Part shown: one piece after another, positions 46,873 through 58,464 of the stretch
Numbering within the stretch: the stretch's first letter is position 1
Layout: the number at the start of each line of letters is the position of its first letter
Program-made: the position numbers and the translations under genes
The notes under the pieces: generated by a model
Told to the model about the DNA's origin: nothing
Seen by the model: the letters and a program-made list of their open reading frames with translations, nothing else
The model's database searches: none
NCBI GenBank assembly: GCA_016808115.1
Contig: JAEQBH010007379.1
Location: 124,001 to 188,000 of the forward strand
Source of the DNA: Tetrastigma voinierianum
Taxonomy: Eukaryota; Streptophyta; Magnoliopsida; Vitales; Vitaceae
Direction of reading: 5' to 3'
DNA: 64,000 nt

Positions 46873-47030
46873 TGTAGAAAACAACCAAGAGAGAATTGGA
46901 GGAAAGAATTCCTTGTGTTTTTCTTCATTGAATTAACATGTGTATATATACAGAGGGATAATCTATATTTCCTTAATTGTTACAACTTACATGTTAGATT
47001 CCTAACTAGTTACTAACTCTGGGCGTTGAT
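46873..47030 (-). repeat. copia-1-type LTR, inverted (about 158 bp)
   Basis: The reverse complement ends TTGGTTGTTTTCTACA and matches the copia-1 LTR across TCCTCCAATTCTCTCTTGG, TGTATATATACACATG and TAGTTAGGAATC. It lacks one of the two 32-bp units. Its start, near 47030, is eroded. Confidence 0.88.
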
Positions 47031-47606
47031 CCTTCATAGCTCTGATCATCTTGGTGTACCGGTCTCGCACACCACCGATAGGAAATAATTCTTCACTTTA
47101 GGATTCAACTGCAAAATGCCTTAGGAGCAAAACTAATGAGTCTCACCCGATCCGACACCTTCTGCAATGCGAACTCACCACGGCTTCCAATTGGAAAAAG
47201 AGGATCCATGTATTGTCTGGTTGCCGTAATTTTATATCCAAAATATATATCTGAATCATTCATCTAGGCGAGTTCACCTAGAGATCACGTGCTTGTTATG
47301 AGATCACCTAGAAAGCAATGGCCCTGCAATTTATCAAATTCAGCGAGAAATAAACACCGCAATGCAAGGTAATATGACTGTCACTCAATATTACTCTAAA
47401 CTCAAAATATTGTGGGATGAATTGAGTTGTTTGGAACCAATTCCTTCTTGTACATGTGGAGCAGCAAAAATATTGGGAGAATTGTCCGAGTCTCATAAGA
47501 TTTTGCATTTCTTAATGGGACTCAGTGAGGAATACGATCATTCCAAGGATCATATCCTTCTAATAGATCCCTTACCACCAGTGAGCAAAGTCTACTCTAT
47601 GATGTT

Positions 47607-49033
47607 TGCTTCGTCTCTTTAGTATGCTGAAATTATTCACAAGCGTAGGAACTAAGGTAGTCAAGCATTATACTATCGCGGAAGCCCATTGTGTCATTTC
47701 CAATGTAAGAGTGGTTTCAGTAATCCTTAGGGAGTATTCTCCAAAGAGCAGAATGTGCGTTTAAAAGTAAAATCTAGGGGTTGTGATTGATTGATTGAGT
47801 AATCGATTGCTAACTATTTTAAAAGCAAAAGGTGAATGATAGGCTCTGAAGCTCACCCACCTTTCGATCAAGTACTCCCACCTCTTATTCACAATCTCAT
47901 CTAGGAGCCATTGATGAATGGTCTTCGACCGAAGATTTTGCATTAAAAGCTCTTTAAATCGAAGAATGATCGGTGAGCGATGACAAACACTTGTTCAAAC
48001 GGGATTTGTTTGGACACTTAGCTTGCATTTATGATCAAGCACAACGTGTACCGAGGCCTCTGCTCACACGTTGTCAAGAGGATGCCAAACTAAGGTTTTA
48101 TAAGATTTTCTACAAGTGCTTAGCATCGTACAATCCCGTTGAAGCACAAAAGAGGAATTGAGGGTTATTACCTTGATGGAGGTGAGTTTCCACCGTTAGA
48201 ACCCCATCATGGGGGTTTAGAACTTCATTGAAACTAGAAATCGATTCATATTTGATAAGAAACTACTCATAAAGGAGACTTGAGAAATAAAACTTCAATT
48301 GCAAAATTGGGGAATCAAAAGCACAAAATCCCATAGGAAAATACCGAGTTATATGAACCAACTGAAAGATTACTCGTAATTGAAATCCAGAATCCGAGAA
48401 AAACTAAATACTCTACTCTACTCTATGAACCCTAGCAAAAATATGAGAAAACACTCTCACTCTCTAAAACCAAACCCTAGAATCCAAAGCTGCTCCTCTC
48501 CACCCTTTCTTTCAGCTTTCTTTAAATACCCCTTCCATAGTGATCCTCGAAGTGGTGGTCGAAAGACAAGCCGCATTCTACACCAAAGTTGGAATTCCCG
48601 CTTCAAATCCCGGTGTGGCTCATATGCTGGTACCGGTACCACAAGTGTGCACCGGTACCAAAGGCTACTCGGTGCCTCGTCGGCTTGGGGTACTCGGTAC
48701 CGGATTTTTCTGTTTGGTACCGGTACCAATAGGCTATCGTGATGGGTACAAGAGCCATTACGGTACCCTGTACCACCGCTTCCTCGGCAAATGCTCCCCC
48801 TCACCATAGCACTTCCGGGATCTTCGACAAATAGTCGCCATCAACCGCAATGATCTACATTCGTTCTCTGGACACGAACCCCTATAAAAAGTATGCACGG
48901 AACTCGAAAAACCTGCACAATCACAAAAACGCGAGAACAATCAAAAGCACCTATTCTTACACAAAATGAGAGCAAAATATGAGCTGAGGGTATTAAAATC
49001 CGATATAAATGTTGCCCTTTTATGTATTCAACA
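47607..49033. mobile_element. 1.4-kb TG...CA insertion in copia-2 gag, probable solo LTR
   Basis: The insert begins TGCTTCG and ends TTCAACA. It is flanked by ATGTT on both sides (47602-47606 and 49034-49038), and the gag frame continues across when it is removed. TG...CA ends with a 5-bp duplication fit a solo LTR, though the terminal inverted repeat is only two or three bases. On the minus strand there is a TATTTAAAG word near 48525-48533. GGTACCGGTACC-type palindromes cluster at 48628-48745. No protein is recognised. Confidence 0.8.
48628..48775. repeat. Cluster of GGTACC/ACCGGT palindromes
   Basis: GGTACCGGTACC occurs near 48630 and 48718, with single GGTACC or CGGTACC words near 48652, 48702 and 48760. 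Related GTACCGGTAC words lie in family II LTRs (39820-39865, 56835-56880). Confidence 0.8.
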
Positions 49034-49570
49034 ATGTTAGGCGTATTGAAAACAGAAGGTTACACAAATGATGAACACTGAATCCTCAGTGATAACTGCC
49101 TTGATGGCTAAGTCTCACATCTTCAATAACATGGGAGGATATATTGGTAGCAGAGGAGCTCCTCAGTTTAAAACAGGACCTAATACTAATGTGAAAGGAT
49201 TCACGGTTCGTAGGAACACATACAAGAGGAGTGATGAAGGCTTCCAAGATAAGGAGCACTTGCACTGTGAGCACTGTGGAATGACAGGACATACCATGGC
49301 AAATTGCTTCAAAATCCATGGGTATCCAGACTAGTATAAAACACTTGAAGATCAGAAAATGCAGGGAACAGTGAGGGCAAATCTTGCTGGTCCACTCCTG
49401 GAAACACCCCTCGATTGGGGCAATACTGAGGAGCCTAATCATGAAGATACGAATCATAATACCTCTCTCAATGTTATAGATCTTTCTGCCATCATACAAA
49501 AGGAAATAACAAAATACATCAAAGGCAAAGGAAGCCTAGCTCAAGCTCTTTTTGCTCAAACTAGCTTCGC

Positions 49571-50149
49571 GTGTATATAACTTCAGCCCCCATACTTAGC
49601 TGCAACCTTAATACATCTGGTTTACCATCAACAAAAGGGTCCTGGATCATAGATACTAGGGCTTCAAATCACATGTGCAATGACCTGGACTTACTTGCTG
49701 ATGCTTTCGACATTAATCCTCTATTGCCAGTTTACCTTCCAGATGGTAGAACACATTTAGTTTACCAAGTCGGTCAAGTAAACCTATCAAAGACTATTAC
49801 ACTCACCACTGTCCTATATTTGCCCCATTTTAAATTCAATTTATTATCTATCCATCACCTGTGTGTTTCCACTAACATCCACTTCCATTTTTCTCAATCC
49901 TCTTGTTACCTGCAGGACCCGAAGACTGATGAAGCGTTAGCTGTGGGCAAGGTCCTTAGTACCCTTTACATGTTTGATCAGTTTTGCTTGTCACCTCCTC
50001 ATGCTCCTCGTATGGCACTCAATGTGCAAAATCGGTTGTCCCATTGTACTGCCTCTTCTCCCATGCATAAGGATGTTCACCTTGTAACACTCTGGCATAG
50101 ATGGTCAAGCCTCATTTGGTGCTTTAAAACATTTGCCTTTTCTGTCTAA
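49571..50149 (+). pseudogene. copia-2 protease and GAG-pre-integrase part
   Basis: An open frame of 192 residues reads GSWIIDTRASNHMCNDLDLL near 49637-49697, where the active-site D-T-G is changed to D-T-R. It then gives the conserved VYLPDGRTHLV, LPHFKFNLLSIHHL and CYLQDPKTDEALAVGK blocks of copia protease. It ends in another frame before the HHCC part of integrase. The catalytic change should abolish cleavage. Confidence 0.85.
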
Positions 50150-50917
50150 TGCATCATTTCCAGTTTCTTCTAATTGCGATGTTTGTCCACTTGCAAAACA
50201 ATCTCGGTTACCATTTTCTCCAAGTTATATTCATACTCATACCTCCTTTGAGTTAATCCATGTAGATGTATGGGGACCATATCACCATGAGTGCCATAGC
50301 AAGACTCGTTTCATGCTTACCATTGTTGATGACTTCACTCGGGCCACTTGACTCCACCCCTCCCACAAATCTCACACTATATCCATTATTACCAAGTTCA
50401 TCAAAATGGTCTCTGTTCATTTCCATAAAAATGTTCAGACCTTAAGGTCCGATAATGGGACTGAATTTTGCAATCTTGCATTTCAAAACCTTCTTGCCTC
50501 TCATGACATCATTCATCAAAGAAGTTATGTCTACACTCCTCAACAAAACGGAGTTGTTGAACGAAAACACAAACACCTGTTACAACTTGCCCGAGCTCTA
50601 CTCTTCCAGTCTTATTTACCAAAATTCTTTACCATGTCATCCTTATGGCAACGTACTTAATTAATCGTCTTCCTTCCTCCCTTTTGAATTGGAAATCACC
50701 TTATGAATTACTATATGTCAAGCTTCCTGATTACTCCTCTCTTAGATGCTTTGGTTGTTTGTATTTTGCCACAAATACTCAACCCCATGAGGATAAGTTT
50801 GCCCCCCGCGCCCTCAAATTCATATTTCTTGGATTCCAGCCTGGCCGTAAGGCATTCAAGCTGTTTGGTCTTGCCTCCCATGAAGTGTGTTTTTTCTCGG
50901 GATGTTACATTTCATGA
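50133..50917 (+). pseudogene. copia-2 integrase (fragmented)
   Basis: Three frames together cover the domain. 50133-50351 has CDVCPLAKQSRLPF and LIHVDVWGPYH (first catalytic D) with IVDDFTRAT. 50406-50660 has TLRSDNGTEF (second D) and QQNGVVERKHKHLL (E). 50645-50917 has INRLPSSLLNWKSPYE, LRCFGCLYF and FLGFQPGRKAFK. A stop replaces Trp at about 50350, and frame changes occur near 50400 and 50640. The catalytic triad residues are all visible. Confidence 0.88.
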
Positions 50918-51290
50918 AGCCACCTTCCCCTATTCTTCTTCCATCTCCACAGTTACTTTCTCTCCCTTACCCCTTCCATCTTCTGATCGCCCATCTTCCA
51001 CTACCTCTCCATCCTTCTCTTCCCCTGCTTCTGACCACCCAATTTCCCTATTCCCTTCCTCTTCCACTTCCACACCTTCCTGTTCTCTTTCTCCCCCTTC
51101 ATCTTCTCATTCCCCTCTTGTTCGTCACTTTACTAGACTTCCTCACCCTCCTGCCTAGCTCAAGGATTATGTGGCCAACTGCACCATGGTCCAGCCCACA
51201 CCCACTTCATCGGCTTCCCGGGTTGCAAATCTCGCCTCTTCTCATCCTTCTACACAACCTTCTTCCCTTCCCGACGCAATCTTCCATGGC
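50918..51290 (+). other. copia-2 Ser/Pro-rich linker
   Basis: The stretch between integrase and RT translates as Ser/Pro/Thr-rich in one frame (50703-51158) and Leu/Pro-rich in another. Such a low-complexity linker is usual in plant copia pol. No domain is present. Confidence 0.7.
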
Positions 51291-52265
51291 CAGGCCTGCT
51301 TATTTCCGGAATGGCGATTTTCCATGAAAGAGGAACTTCAAGCTCTTGCAGTCAACAACACATGGGAGCTCACACAGCTCCCTCCTGGTAAGACCCGATT
51401 GGTTGCCGGTGGATTTTTAAAACCAAGCTGAATCCCGATGGCACTGTTAATCAGTACCAGGCCCGCCTCGTGGCCAAGGGATACAATCGAATTTAGGGGG
51501 TGGATCATTTTGATAGCTTCTCTCCTGTGGCAAAGACATTCACTGTGCGTCTCTTCCTAGTTGTTGCTACTGCTCATTCGTGGCCTCTTCATCAACTTGA
51601 TATCAATAATGCATTCTTACATGACTTCTTAGATGAAGAGGTCTACATGACTCCTCCGGCTGGTTATTCTCAAGCCAAACCAGGAGAGGTTTGTCTTCTT
51701 CCGTTCTTCGCCACTCTCTTTATGGCCTTAAACAGGCCTCTAGACAGTGGAACATCGAGTTATCTGCTAAGCTTCAGGCATATGGTTTCTAGCGGTCCTC
51801 GTATGATCCCTGCCTCTTCCTCAAACGCACACCTACTTCCTTTTTTGCTTTGCTTGTCTAAGTGGATGATGTCTTGCTTGCTGGGTCCCTTGAGTCTGAT
51901 ATTCTCCAGGTCAAAAGCATTCCTATATTCAGCCTTCACCATCAAGGATTTGGGCTTAGCGAAATATTTTCTTGGCGTCGAACTGGTTCAATCTTCCTTT
52001 GGGCTCCATCTTCACCAGCATAAATACATTACAGACTTACTGCTGCTGGTCTTATGGGTCCACGCTCGGCCAATACACCCCTCCCTAATGGCCACAAGTT
52101 CACTGTTGTTTTTGGCTCGTTGCTCGAAGACCCTGCCCAATTTCGCCGACTTCTTGGCGGCCTTTTGTATCTCACCTCAGCCCGCCCACATTACTTATGG
52201 AGTTCAACAATTGAGCCATTTTTTTGGGGCTCTACGGAAAGCCCTTCGAGATGTAGTCATCCATA
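51291..52265 (+). pseudogene. copia-2 reverse transcriptase (interrupted)
   Basis: RT blocks appear in order: MKEELQALAVNNTWELTQLP, then FDSFSPVAKTFTVRLFLVVA, LHQLDINNAFLHDFLDEEVY, and FTIKDLGLAKYFLGVELVQS. At the catalytic box the tyrosine codon is TAA (51859-51861), followed by V-D-D (51862-51870) and VLLAGS. Frame changes occur near 51700-51760 and after 52040. Copia-3 interrupts the domain at 52266. Its C-terminal part resumes at 62168. Confidence 0.88.
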
Positions 52266-52638
52266 TGTTAGAATGGTCTATATAATTTGAATTTTAAATT
52301 TAAATTTAAATCTCCGATAACACTTCTTCCTCAACCCTTATATCTCTTAGGGAAAACTAAATAATTTTTCATTCAGCCCATATGTTAATCGACGAGGCAT
52401 TTTTTTGTCCCTAAGCCTACTCAAAAATAAGCTGTAGGAGAAAATTCACCATCCAATTTATTTGAGAGAATGGCTTGTAAGAAACAAGAAAATTTGTTTT
52501 CAATTCCTTCCGCATTCCAGCCTGCTTTCTCAACACCTACTCTGAGGTATGTATATTCCTGCATTTCGCTCCGTATATGATCTGATTATGTTGTTGGTAT
52601 CTTCATATAATCAGATTATTTGATTACTTAGTTTTACA
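52266..52638 (+). repeat. copia-3 5' LTR (373 bp)
   Basis: It starts TGTTAGAATGG and ends AGTTTTACA. It aligns with 61796-62167 across TATAATTTGAATTTTAAATT, TTTTTTGTCCCTAAGCCTAC and GTATATGATCTGAT, with several substitutions. Confidence 0.93.
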
Positions 52639-52640
52639 TT

Positions 52641-52653
52641 TGGTATCAGAGCA
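52641..52653 (+). promoter_or_regulatory. copia-3 primer-binding site
   Basis: TGGTATCAGAGCA lies two bases after the LTR, complementary to the 3' end of plant initiator methionine tRNA. Confidence 0.93.
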
Positions 52654-54195
52654 CTGTATGACCTCTGCCTTGTTTAAAAAAAATAAATTTGTTTTTGGTT
52701 TAGAAACATTTTGCAAACCGTATTTAATCAAAGTCAGTTTAAACCTTTTAGATGAAACTTCATATATGGAGCCATACGATTTAATAAACAAATACTTTTT
52801 ATTCGCATGTAAACAAGGCCTTTTCGATGCCTCTCAAAATTAGAATTCTGAATATTTATTCAAGATGGTTTTGCTATTTTAATGTAAATAAAAGGGTAAG
52901 AAATCTTTAGAAAACATGTTTATGGGAAAACCCTTCTTTTCCCTTTTAAACATAGCTTCTTGACCAAAAAAAAAAAAAAGCTGGTTTTTTTTCTAGGTAG
53001 AAAACGAGTTCCAAAGGTTGAAGATGACTTCAATTATGGTCGATTCGAAGTCCCGCTATATATTTCCCGTTGTGCCCCAAGGCTTTAATGTAATCGGGTT
53101 AGGCCTTATTAAGATTAACAAAAAGTGACACAATGATCCACTCTCAATTCGAATTAATGACCATCATATGTAATTAAAGGTAGTCAACCACTAGGCTCCA
53201 TGGTTGGTTGATGAATCTATGGATATTCAAACATATTTGTAGAGGGACTGTTCTGCATTGGTTGCAAGGATAGAAAATCCCCTATTTGGACAACCAGTGG
53301 CCTGTTTGGCTATAGGAATAGTCTAGATCCCTGCCTATTTGGTCACAAGATAGCCATCACCTCTCTAAATTCATAAAATTGTGTCTAGAAGGATTTTGAA
53401 CTAAACCTTATACCTTAATATAAGTCCTCTACCACCAAGCTATGCAAAGGGTCGTTATTAGTTTTACATTGGTTTTCTATAGAGATTGATGGCTAATAGC
53501 AAAAATTTATGAAAAGGGTTGCCGAATTCGAATTAAACACACAAGTATTCACTTAATTCCAAGACACTCTACTAATGAACTGCATGTATGATTGATATTA
53601 GATGTCAACTATAGATAATTTTATGTTTAAAATATAAGAATTAAATTTCCTATATATTAAATTTCTTGTGATTATTTGTATGTGTATAGTTTTACATACA
53701 AAATTAATTTTTGAATGGATAATCTTATTGCTTAAATTTCAATAAAGTTTTTTGTAATAATGTTCAAGGATCGATATAATTTTTAATTAATTAAGGAATA
53801 GTCACAGCATCCTTAATTAGTTAAAATTATATGTTAAGTTTTAAGATCACATTTGATTATATTAATTGTAATTAATCATATGGAATGTGATAAATCTCAT
53901 CCCACATGAATTTTTATTATATTTTGTATGGTTAATTAGGATGAGATATCAAATCATATTTTCTAATTTTCCCACATGGATTAGGAAAAGGAACATGATT
54001 TGATAGTTTTATTATAAGATTCTTTAAGTCTAAATGAATAAGACTTTAGCCCACAGGCAAGTTTTATGTCACTAGATTTATGATTTAAAAGCTTGATTTA
54101 CATTGGTAAAACATGATATTGTATTTTTGCCTCAATCCTTGATTAATAAGCATGTATATTTAAAATATTACAATTATTCAACCTGCGAACATTTC
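52654..54195. other. copia-3 leader, long and non-coding
   Basis: About 1.5 kb separate the primer site from gag. It is AT-rich, with an A-run at 52964-52978, and I see no domain. That is long for a copia leader. It could be native to this family or contain an unrecognised insert; I found no convincing target duplication inside it. Confidence 0.5.
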
Positions 54196-54990
54196 TGATT
54201 TTAAGTGTGATATTCCCGAACTAAGGGATGATAACTATAAGGTATGGAATGAGAGAATTCTTCTACATTTGGGATTGATGGATATTGACTACGCTATAAG
54301 GAAAGACGAACCCGACCCTATTACCGAAACCAACACTACAGAAGTTGTCTGTCTTTATGATAAGTGGGAGAGGTCCAATAGCCTCTCCGTGATGTTCATA
54401 AAGACCAAGATATTTATTGGTATTCGTGGTTCCGCCGCTAAATCGATGCTCAAACCACTTCAAAGCCATCACGAGCAATGTAATCTCTCGACAAAGCTCT
54501 TGCTAGTACCTTAATTATGCAATTTTCATCCACTAAGCTCACCAGGATAAGAGGAGTGTGATCATATCATGAGCATGAGGGATATAGCGGCTCAACTTAA
54601 GTCATTAGAAGTTATCATGTTAGACACTTTCCTTGTTTATTATATATTGAACACTCTGTGTGTGTGTGCAAGAGGATAAATGGTCAATTAATGAATTATT
54701 GATCATGTGTGTGCAAGAGGAGGGAAGGTTGATGATGGAAGAGGGCGAAAGGGTTAACTTGACCACCTTTGGAAAGAAAAGAAATGATCAAGCTAAAAGA
54801 AAGGGAAAGATTCCTATTCAACCAAGCATAAAGAAGGAGTCAAAGTGTTTTTTTTGTAAAAAGAAGGGACACATGAAGAAAGACTGCTCAAAATTTAAGA
54901 TCTGGCTTGATAAGAAAGGTACTCAATTTTCTTTTGTCTATTATGAATCTAATATGGTTAATGTTAATGATAACACATGGTAGATTGATT
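54196..54990 (+). pseudogene. copia-3 gag (degenerate)
   Basis: The frame at about 54199-54514 reads VWNERILLHLGLMDIDYAIR and KWERSNSLSVMFIKTKI, the start of a plant copia gag core. Shifts and a short deletion follow. The next frame (54660-54983) carries NLTTFGKKRNDQ and an intact zinc knuckle, CFFCKKKGHMKKDC (about 54846-54887), then SKFKIWLDKKGT. The gap between (54515-54660) holds gag residues in other frames. The middle of the domain is damaged, so it is non-functional. Confidence 0.87.
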
Positions 54991-55460
54991 TTGGTTCTAC
55001 AATCCATGTTTCAAATACCTTATAAGGTATGCAAAACCTAAGGAAGCTAGTGGGAAGTGAACAATGCATCTATTCAAGAAGCAAGATGAGTTTACGTGTG
55101 GAAGCTATTGGCACTTGCAGCCTTGTATTAAGCAGCGGTTTCATTCTAGAGTTCGAAAAGACATTTTATGTTCTAAGTTTCTCTAGGAATTTAATTTCAA
55201 TTTGAAGACTTGTACCTTTAGGATTTTCCTTTAACTTTATAGATTCGGGTTTTAGTTTATCTAATAAATCCAAAGTTATTGGTTATGGTGCATTGTCTGA
55301 TGGTCTTTTCCATATTCAATTACATAATGATGTTACTTATAATTCTATGCATGTTATCGCTGGATTAAAAAGATGTGTTATGAATGAGGAGTCCTCTATG
55401 TTATGGCATTGGAGATTGGGACACATCTCCATTGAAAGAATGAAGAAATCAAGTTAATGA
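54975..55460 (+). pseudogene. copia-3 protease and GAG-pre-integrase part
   Basis: Near 54977-55020 the frame gives IDFGSTIHVSNT, where the active site D-S/T-G is read as D-F-G, followed by a stop. Further on, SGFILEFEKTFYVLSFSRNL and the LWHWRLGHISIERMKK block (about 55398-55446) mark the protease end and the GAG-pre-integrase motif. Stops at several places show it is dead. Confidence 0.8.
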
Positions 55461-57599
55461 CGTGGGCACTTAAGACTTTGGATTTTGGCCGATTCAGACT
55501 CGTAGAATTGCATTAAGGGAAAGCAAACCAACAAGTCTAAAAGGGGTACAAAGAGGAGCACAACTGGCGAGACATTATACATACCGACATTTGTTGTCCC
55601 GACATAGATGCAAATTTATTCAATATTTCTATCACCCTTCATAGGATGATTATTCACGATACATGTATCTCTACTAACTTCGTTCCAAAGATGAAGCTTT
55701 AGGAGCTCTAAAGTTTTTAAGACTGAAGTAGAGAATCAATGTGGAAAACATATTAAGATCGTGACATCAGATAGAGGTGGAGCGTACTATGGTAAATACA
55801 CAGAGAATGGACAAGCTCCTAGTGCATTTGCAAAGTTTCTTCAAGAAAATGCGATTGTTGCCCAGTACAATATGTCTGGTTCTCTGGATCATAATGGTGT
55901 GGGAGAAAGAAGAAACCAAACTTTAATGGACATGGTAAGGAGTATGAGGAGTTGTAACACCCCGAAATATACCCTAGCAGTTTTCGGACATTGTTTAGGG
56001 TTTAATAAAAATTAAATATGAATTTTCAGAAATAAAACAAGAAACCCTACCAGGCCAGATAAAACAAGGCACATATGTAATTTTCCAAAAGGCACATAAG
56101 TAATAAGATAAGAAGGCTATGGGTTAAAATTAGGAGTCATGTCTAACTGATTTGAAAATGGTGTTAACTTAAGGACTAAAGTGAAATAAATGAAAAATCC
56201 TAACCCAAAAATGGTTCTTAGGAGCCAAACATGGCCTAAGAAGAGATAGATTTGATTTAAGACCAAATTTGGTCTCATTTTGGAAAAGAAAACCGTAGTA
56301 AGAAGAAGAAGAAGGGAAGGAGAAGAAGAAGAGAAGAAGGAAGAAGGAAGAGGAGTTCAAGGAAGATTCAAAGGTATGGAATCTAACATTAAGTATGGAA
56401 TTTTAAAGTTTGTATGAATTTCCATGCTATTGGATGGTTAGTAGCTTGTCCCCAAACCTAGGGTTTTGTTAGGATTTCATCATAACCCTAAAATTATTGA
56501 AAGAAAGGTTGGTAAAACCCTAAATGGTACAAGAAGAATGTGGAATCCTCCCTTTGAGGTTGGATTCATGGTTTAATTTCAAGTAATGGAGTTGGGGTTA
56601 GAACAAACCCTAACTAATCCTTGTGGTTGGTTTGTGTATGGGTTATGACCCATATTAGAATTGTTTTGGGAGTAATTCATAAAAGGTTTTTGAAGTAAGA
56701 TAAGTATTTGAAAGATGATTTGAGTAGAATTGAGGTTACACATATATGGAGGCCTGAAGAGTGTATTGAATATTGAGTTGGTTTGGGTGGAAAATATGGA
56801 CAAATGGGAGAAAAACCACCATTTCGGCAATTTCGGGTTGGTACCAGTACTAAACAAGATGGTACCCGGTACCATATTGTCGGGGTCGACCAGTACACGG
56901 CACCGACTTTCGTGATTCGCAGTACTCCTAATGCTCTATTTTGAACCTGTGTTAGTATTTTGGCCATAACTTGGTCATTTCTTATCCGATTTGAGTGATT
57001 TAAGTTACTGGTTAAACTAAACTTCAAGGAGAATAAAACATCCTGAAATAGGTACCTTCAAATTATGACTCTATGTGGCTCAGAAATTCACTCAAAGTGA
57101 GGCTATGTTCAAGCAATTTCTGGTTCTGTTTTGAACATAGAGTAGTCCCGGTTGTTTAGGACATATCTTGAGTTTCTGTGCTCCGATTTGGGTGATTCCA
57201 GTTGGAGAAGAACCCTTAGCACCTTAGCTTCAAAAGAGTACAAAGAACCAATGTCAGGTATAGAGTTAAGACCCCTGAAAATGAGTATTTCAAACTGTCC
57301 CTAGTAAAATAAAACACCGTTTGGTATGAATGCCATAACTTGAGTTTCTGATGATTCGAATAGAATGATTCCACTTTCAAGTGAAGTAGATTCATAGAGG
57401 GAACAAGAATACATGAATGATGTGTGAATACATAGGTGTCATACTGTATAAGTATATAAAATGCCATATGCAAATGCATGAAACAGAAAATATAGAAATG
57501 CAATACGTATATGCTCACGAAACAATGAATACGACATGAAATATAAAACTGAACTCGAAACATTTAACATGAACATGAAAGACAATATGTCATGAACAC

Positions 57600-58110
57600 A
57601 TAATGTGGTTAAGTTATAAATTGATTTGAAATGTAATATTGAACGACCAACATGACGGGAATCACCAACTGAATTCGTCATGAAGGTAACCGTAATTGTT
57701 ACATGTGAGATCACATTGCTAATGAACACAAATGTGATAAGATTCACCAAATCTAATAATGTGGAATGTCGACTTCCTATAGTAATATGTGATTGCAATA
57801 GCTGGAATGTGAGATCACATTGTCAACAGATAGGATTCACCTAACTGAATCCGTAGAATGTCGACTTCTATAGTAAATATGTGAGATTGCAATATTGAAA
57901 TGTGAGATCACATCACACGTAATGACAAATGTGACGTGATTCACCAAATCAATATGTAGTGAATGTCTAATTTTTGCGTAATATGTGAGATTGCGATAGC
58001 TGGAATGTGAGATCACATTGCTACCGAATGACAAAACAAGACAGATTCATCAACTCGAATCTCTGCCAGGAATGTCGACTTTTATAGTAATATGTGAAAT
58101 CATAAACTGA
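57600..58110. repeat. About 100-bp tandem repeats in LTR II-D
   Basis: The word AATGTCGACTTC, or AATGTCTAATTT in one unit, occurs at 57765, 57857, 57962 and 58071, spacing 92, 105 and 109. Each unit also holds GTGAGATCACATTG and GATTCACCAA-like words. GTGAGATCACATTG carries the inverted word GTGAGATCAC/GTGATCTCAC. Confidence 0.88.
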
Positions 58111-58160
58111 AACGCGAAAAAAGAAAGAAAATGATTCAAGAAGAGTATTTGAACAGGTTT

Positions 58161-58464
58161 AAGATCCGAAATACAAGAATAAACTCCGAAATACAAGTAT
58201 AAGATCCGTAAGACAAGGATAAGGATCCCGCAATGCTATAAGTATCATCCAAATACAAGCATAAGTCTGTAATAAGGCGAGCAAGATCCAAATACAAGAA
58301 TAAGATCTGAAATACAAGCATAAGCTCCGTAACACAAGTATAAGATACGAAATACAAGAATAAGATCTGAAATACAAGCATAAGCTCCGTAATACAAGTA
58401 TAGATCCGCATCATTGCAAGTATAAGATCCGGAATAATAAGAATAAGCCATGTAATACAAGTAT
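58161..58464. repeat. 20-bp tandem array in LTR II-D
   Basis: About fifteen units of AAGATCCGAAATACAAGTAT or variants such as AAGCTCCGTAATACAAGTAT lie head to tail, with one or two irregular units near 58225-58270. The same unit is seen at 41417-41700. Confidence 0.93.

Larger units (their letters stand above)
47300..49560 (+). pseudogene. copia-2 gag (interrupted)
   Basis: The first part (to 47606) reads AIYQIQREINTAMQGNMTVT, then KLKILWDELSCLEPIPSC and HFLMGLSEEYDH, the typical plant copia gag core (UBN2/DUF-type). An insertion with ATGTT duplications interrupts it. After it, an open frame (49068-49334) carries an intact zinc knuckle, CEHCGMTGHTMANC (about 49267-49308), followed by FKIHGYPD. 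The frame stops at the usual W position (TAG for Trp, 49333-49335). Gag would bind and package element RNA. Confidence 0.85.

Noticed and set aside
47031..47300. LINE-type reverse transcriptase trace on the minus strand
   Set aside because: One short string (RYTKMIRAMKD-like) resembles LINE RT, but no second motif supports it.
50703..51327. Separate Ser/Pro-rich or Leu/Pro-rich secreted protein
   Set aside because: It lies between integrase and RT of copia-2 and is the low-complexity linker of that polyprotein.
52641..52653. tRNA gene fragment (initiator Met)
   Set aside because: Only the 3' complement is present, directly next to an LTR, so it is a primer-binding site. The same applies to 46861-46872.
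57600..58464. CRISPR-like array
   Set aside because: Units are directly tandem without unique spacers, the host is a plant, and the units are parts of an LTR.
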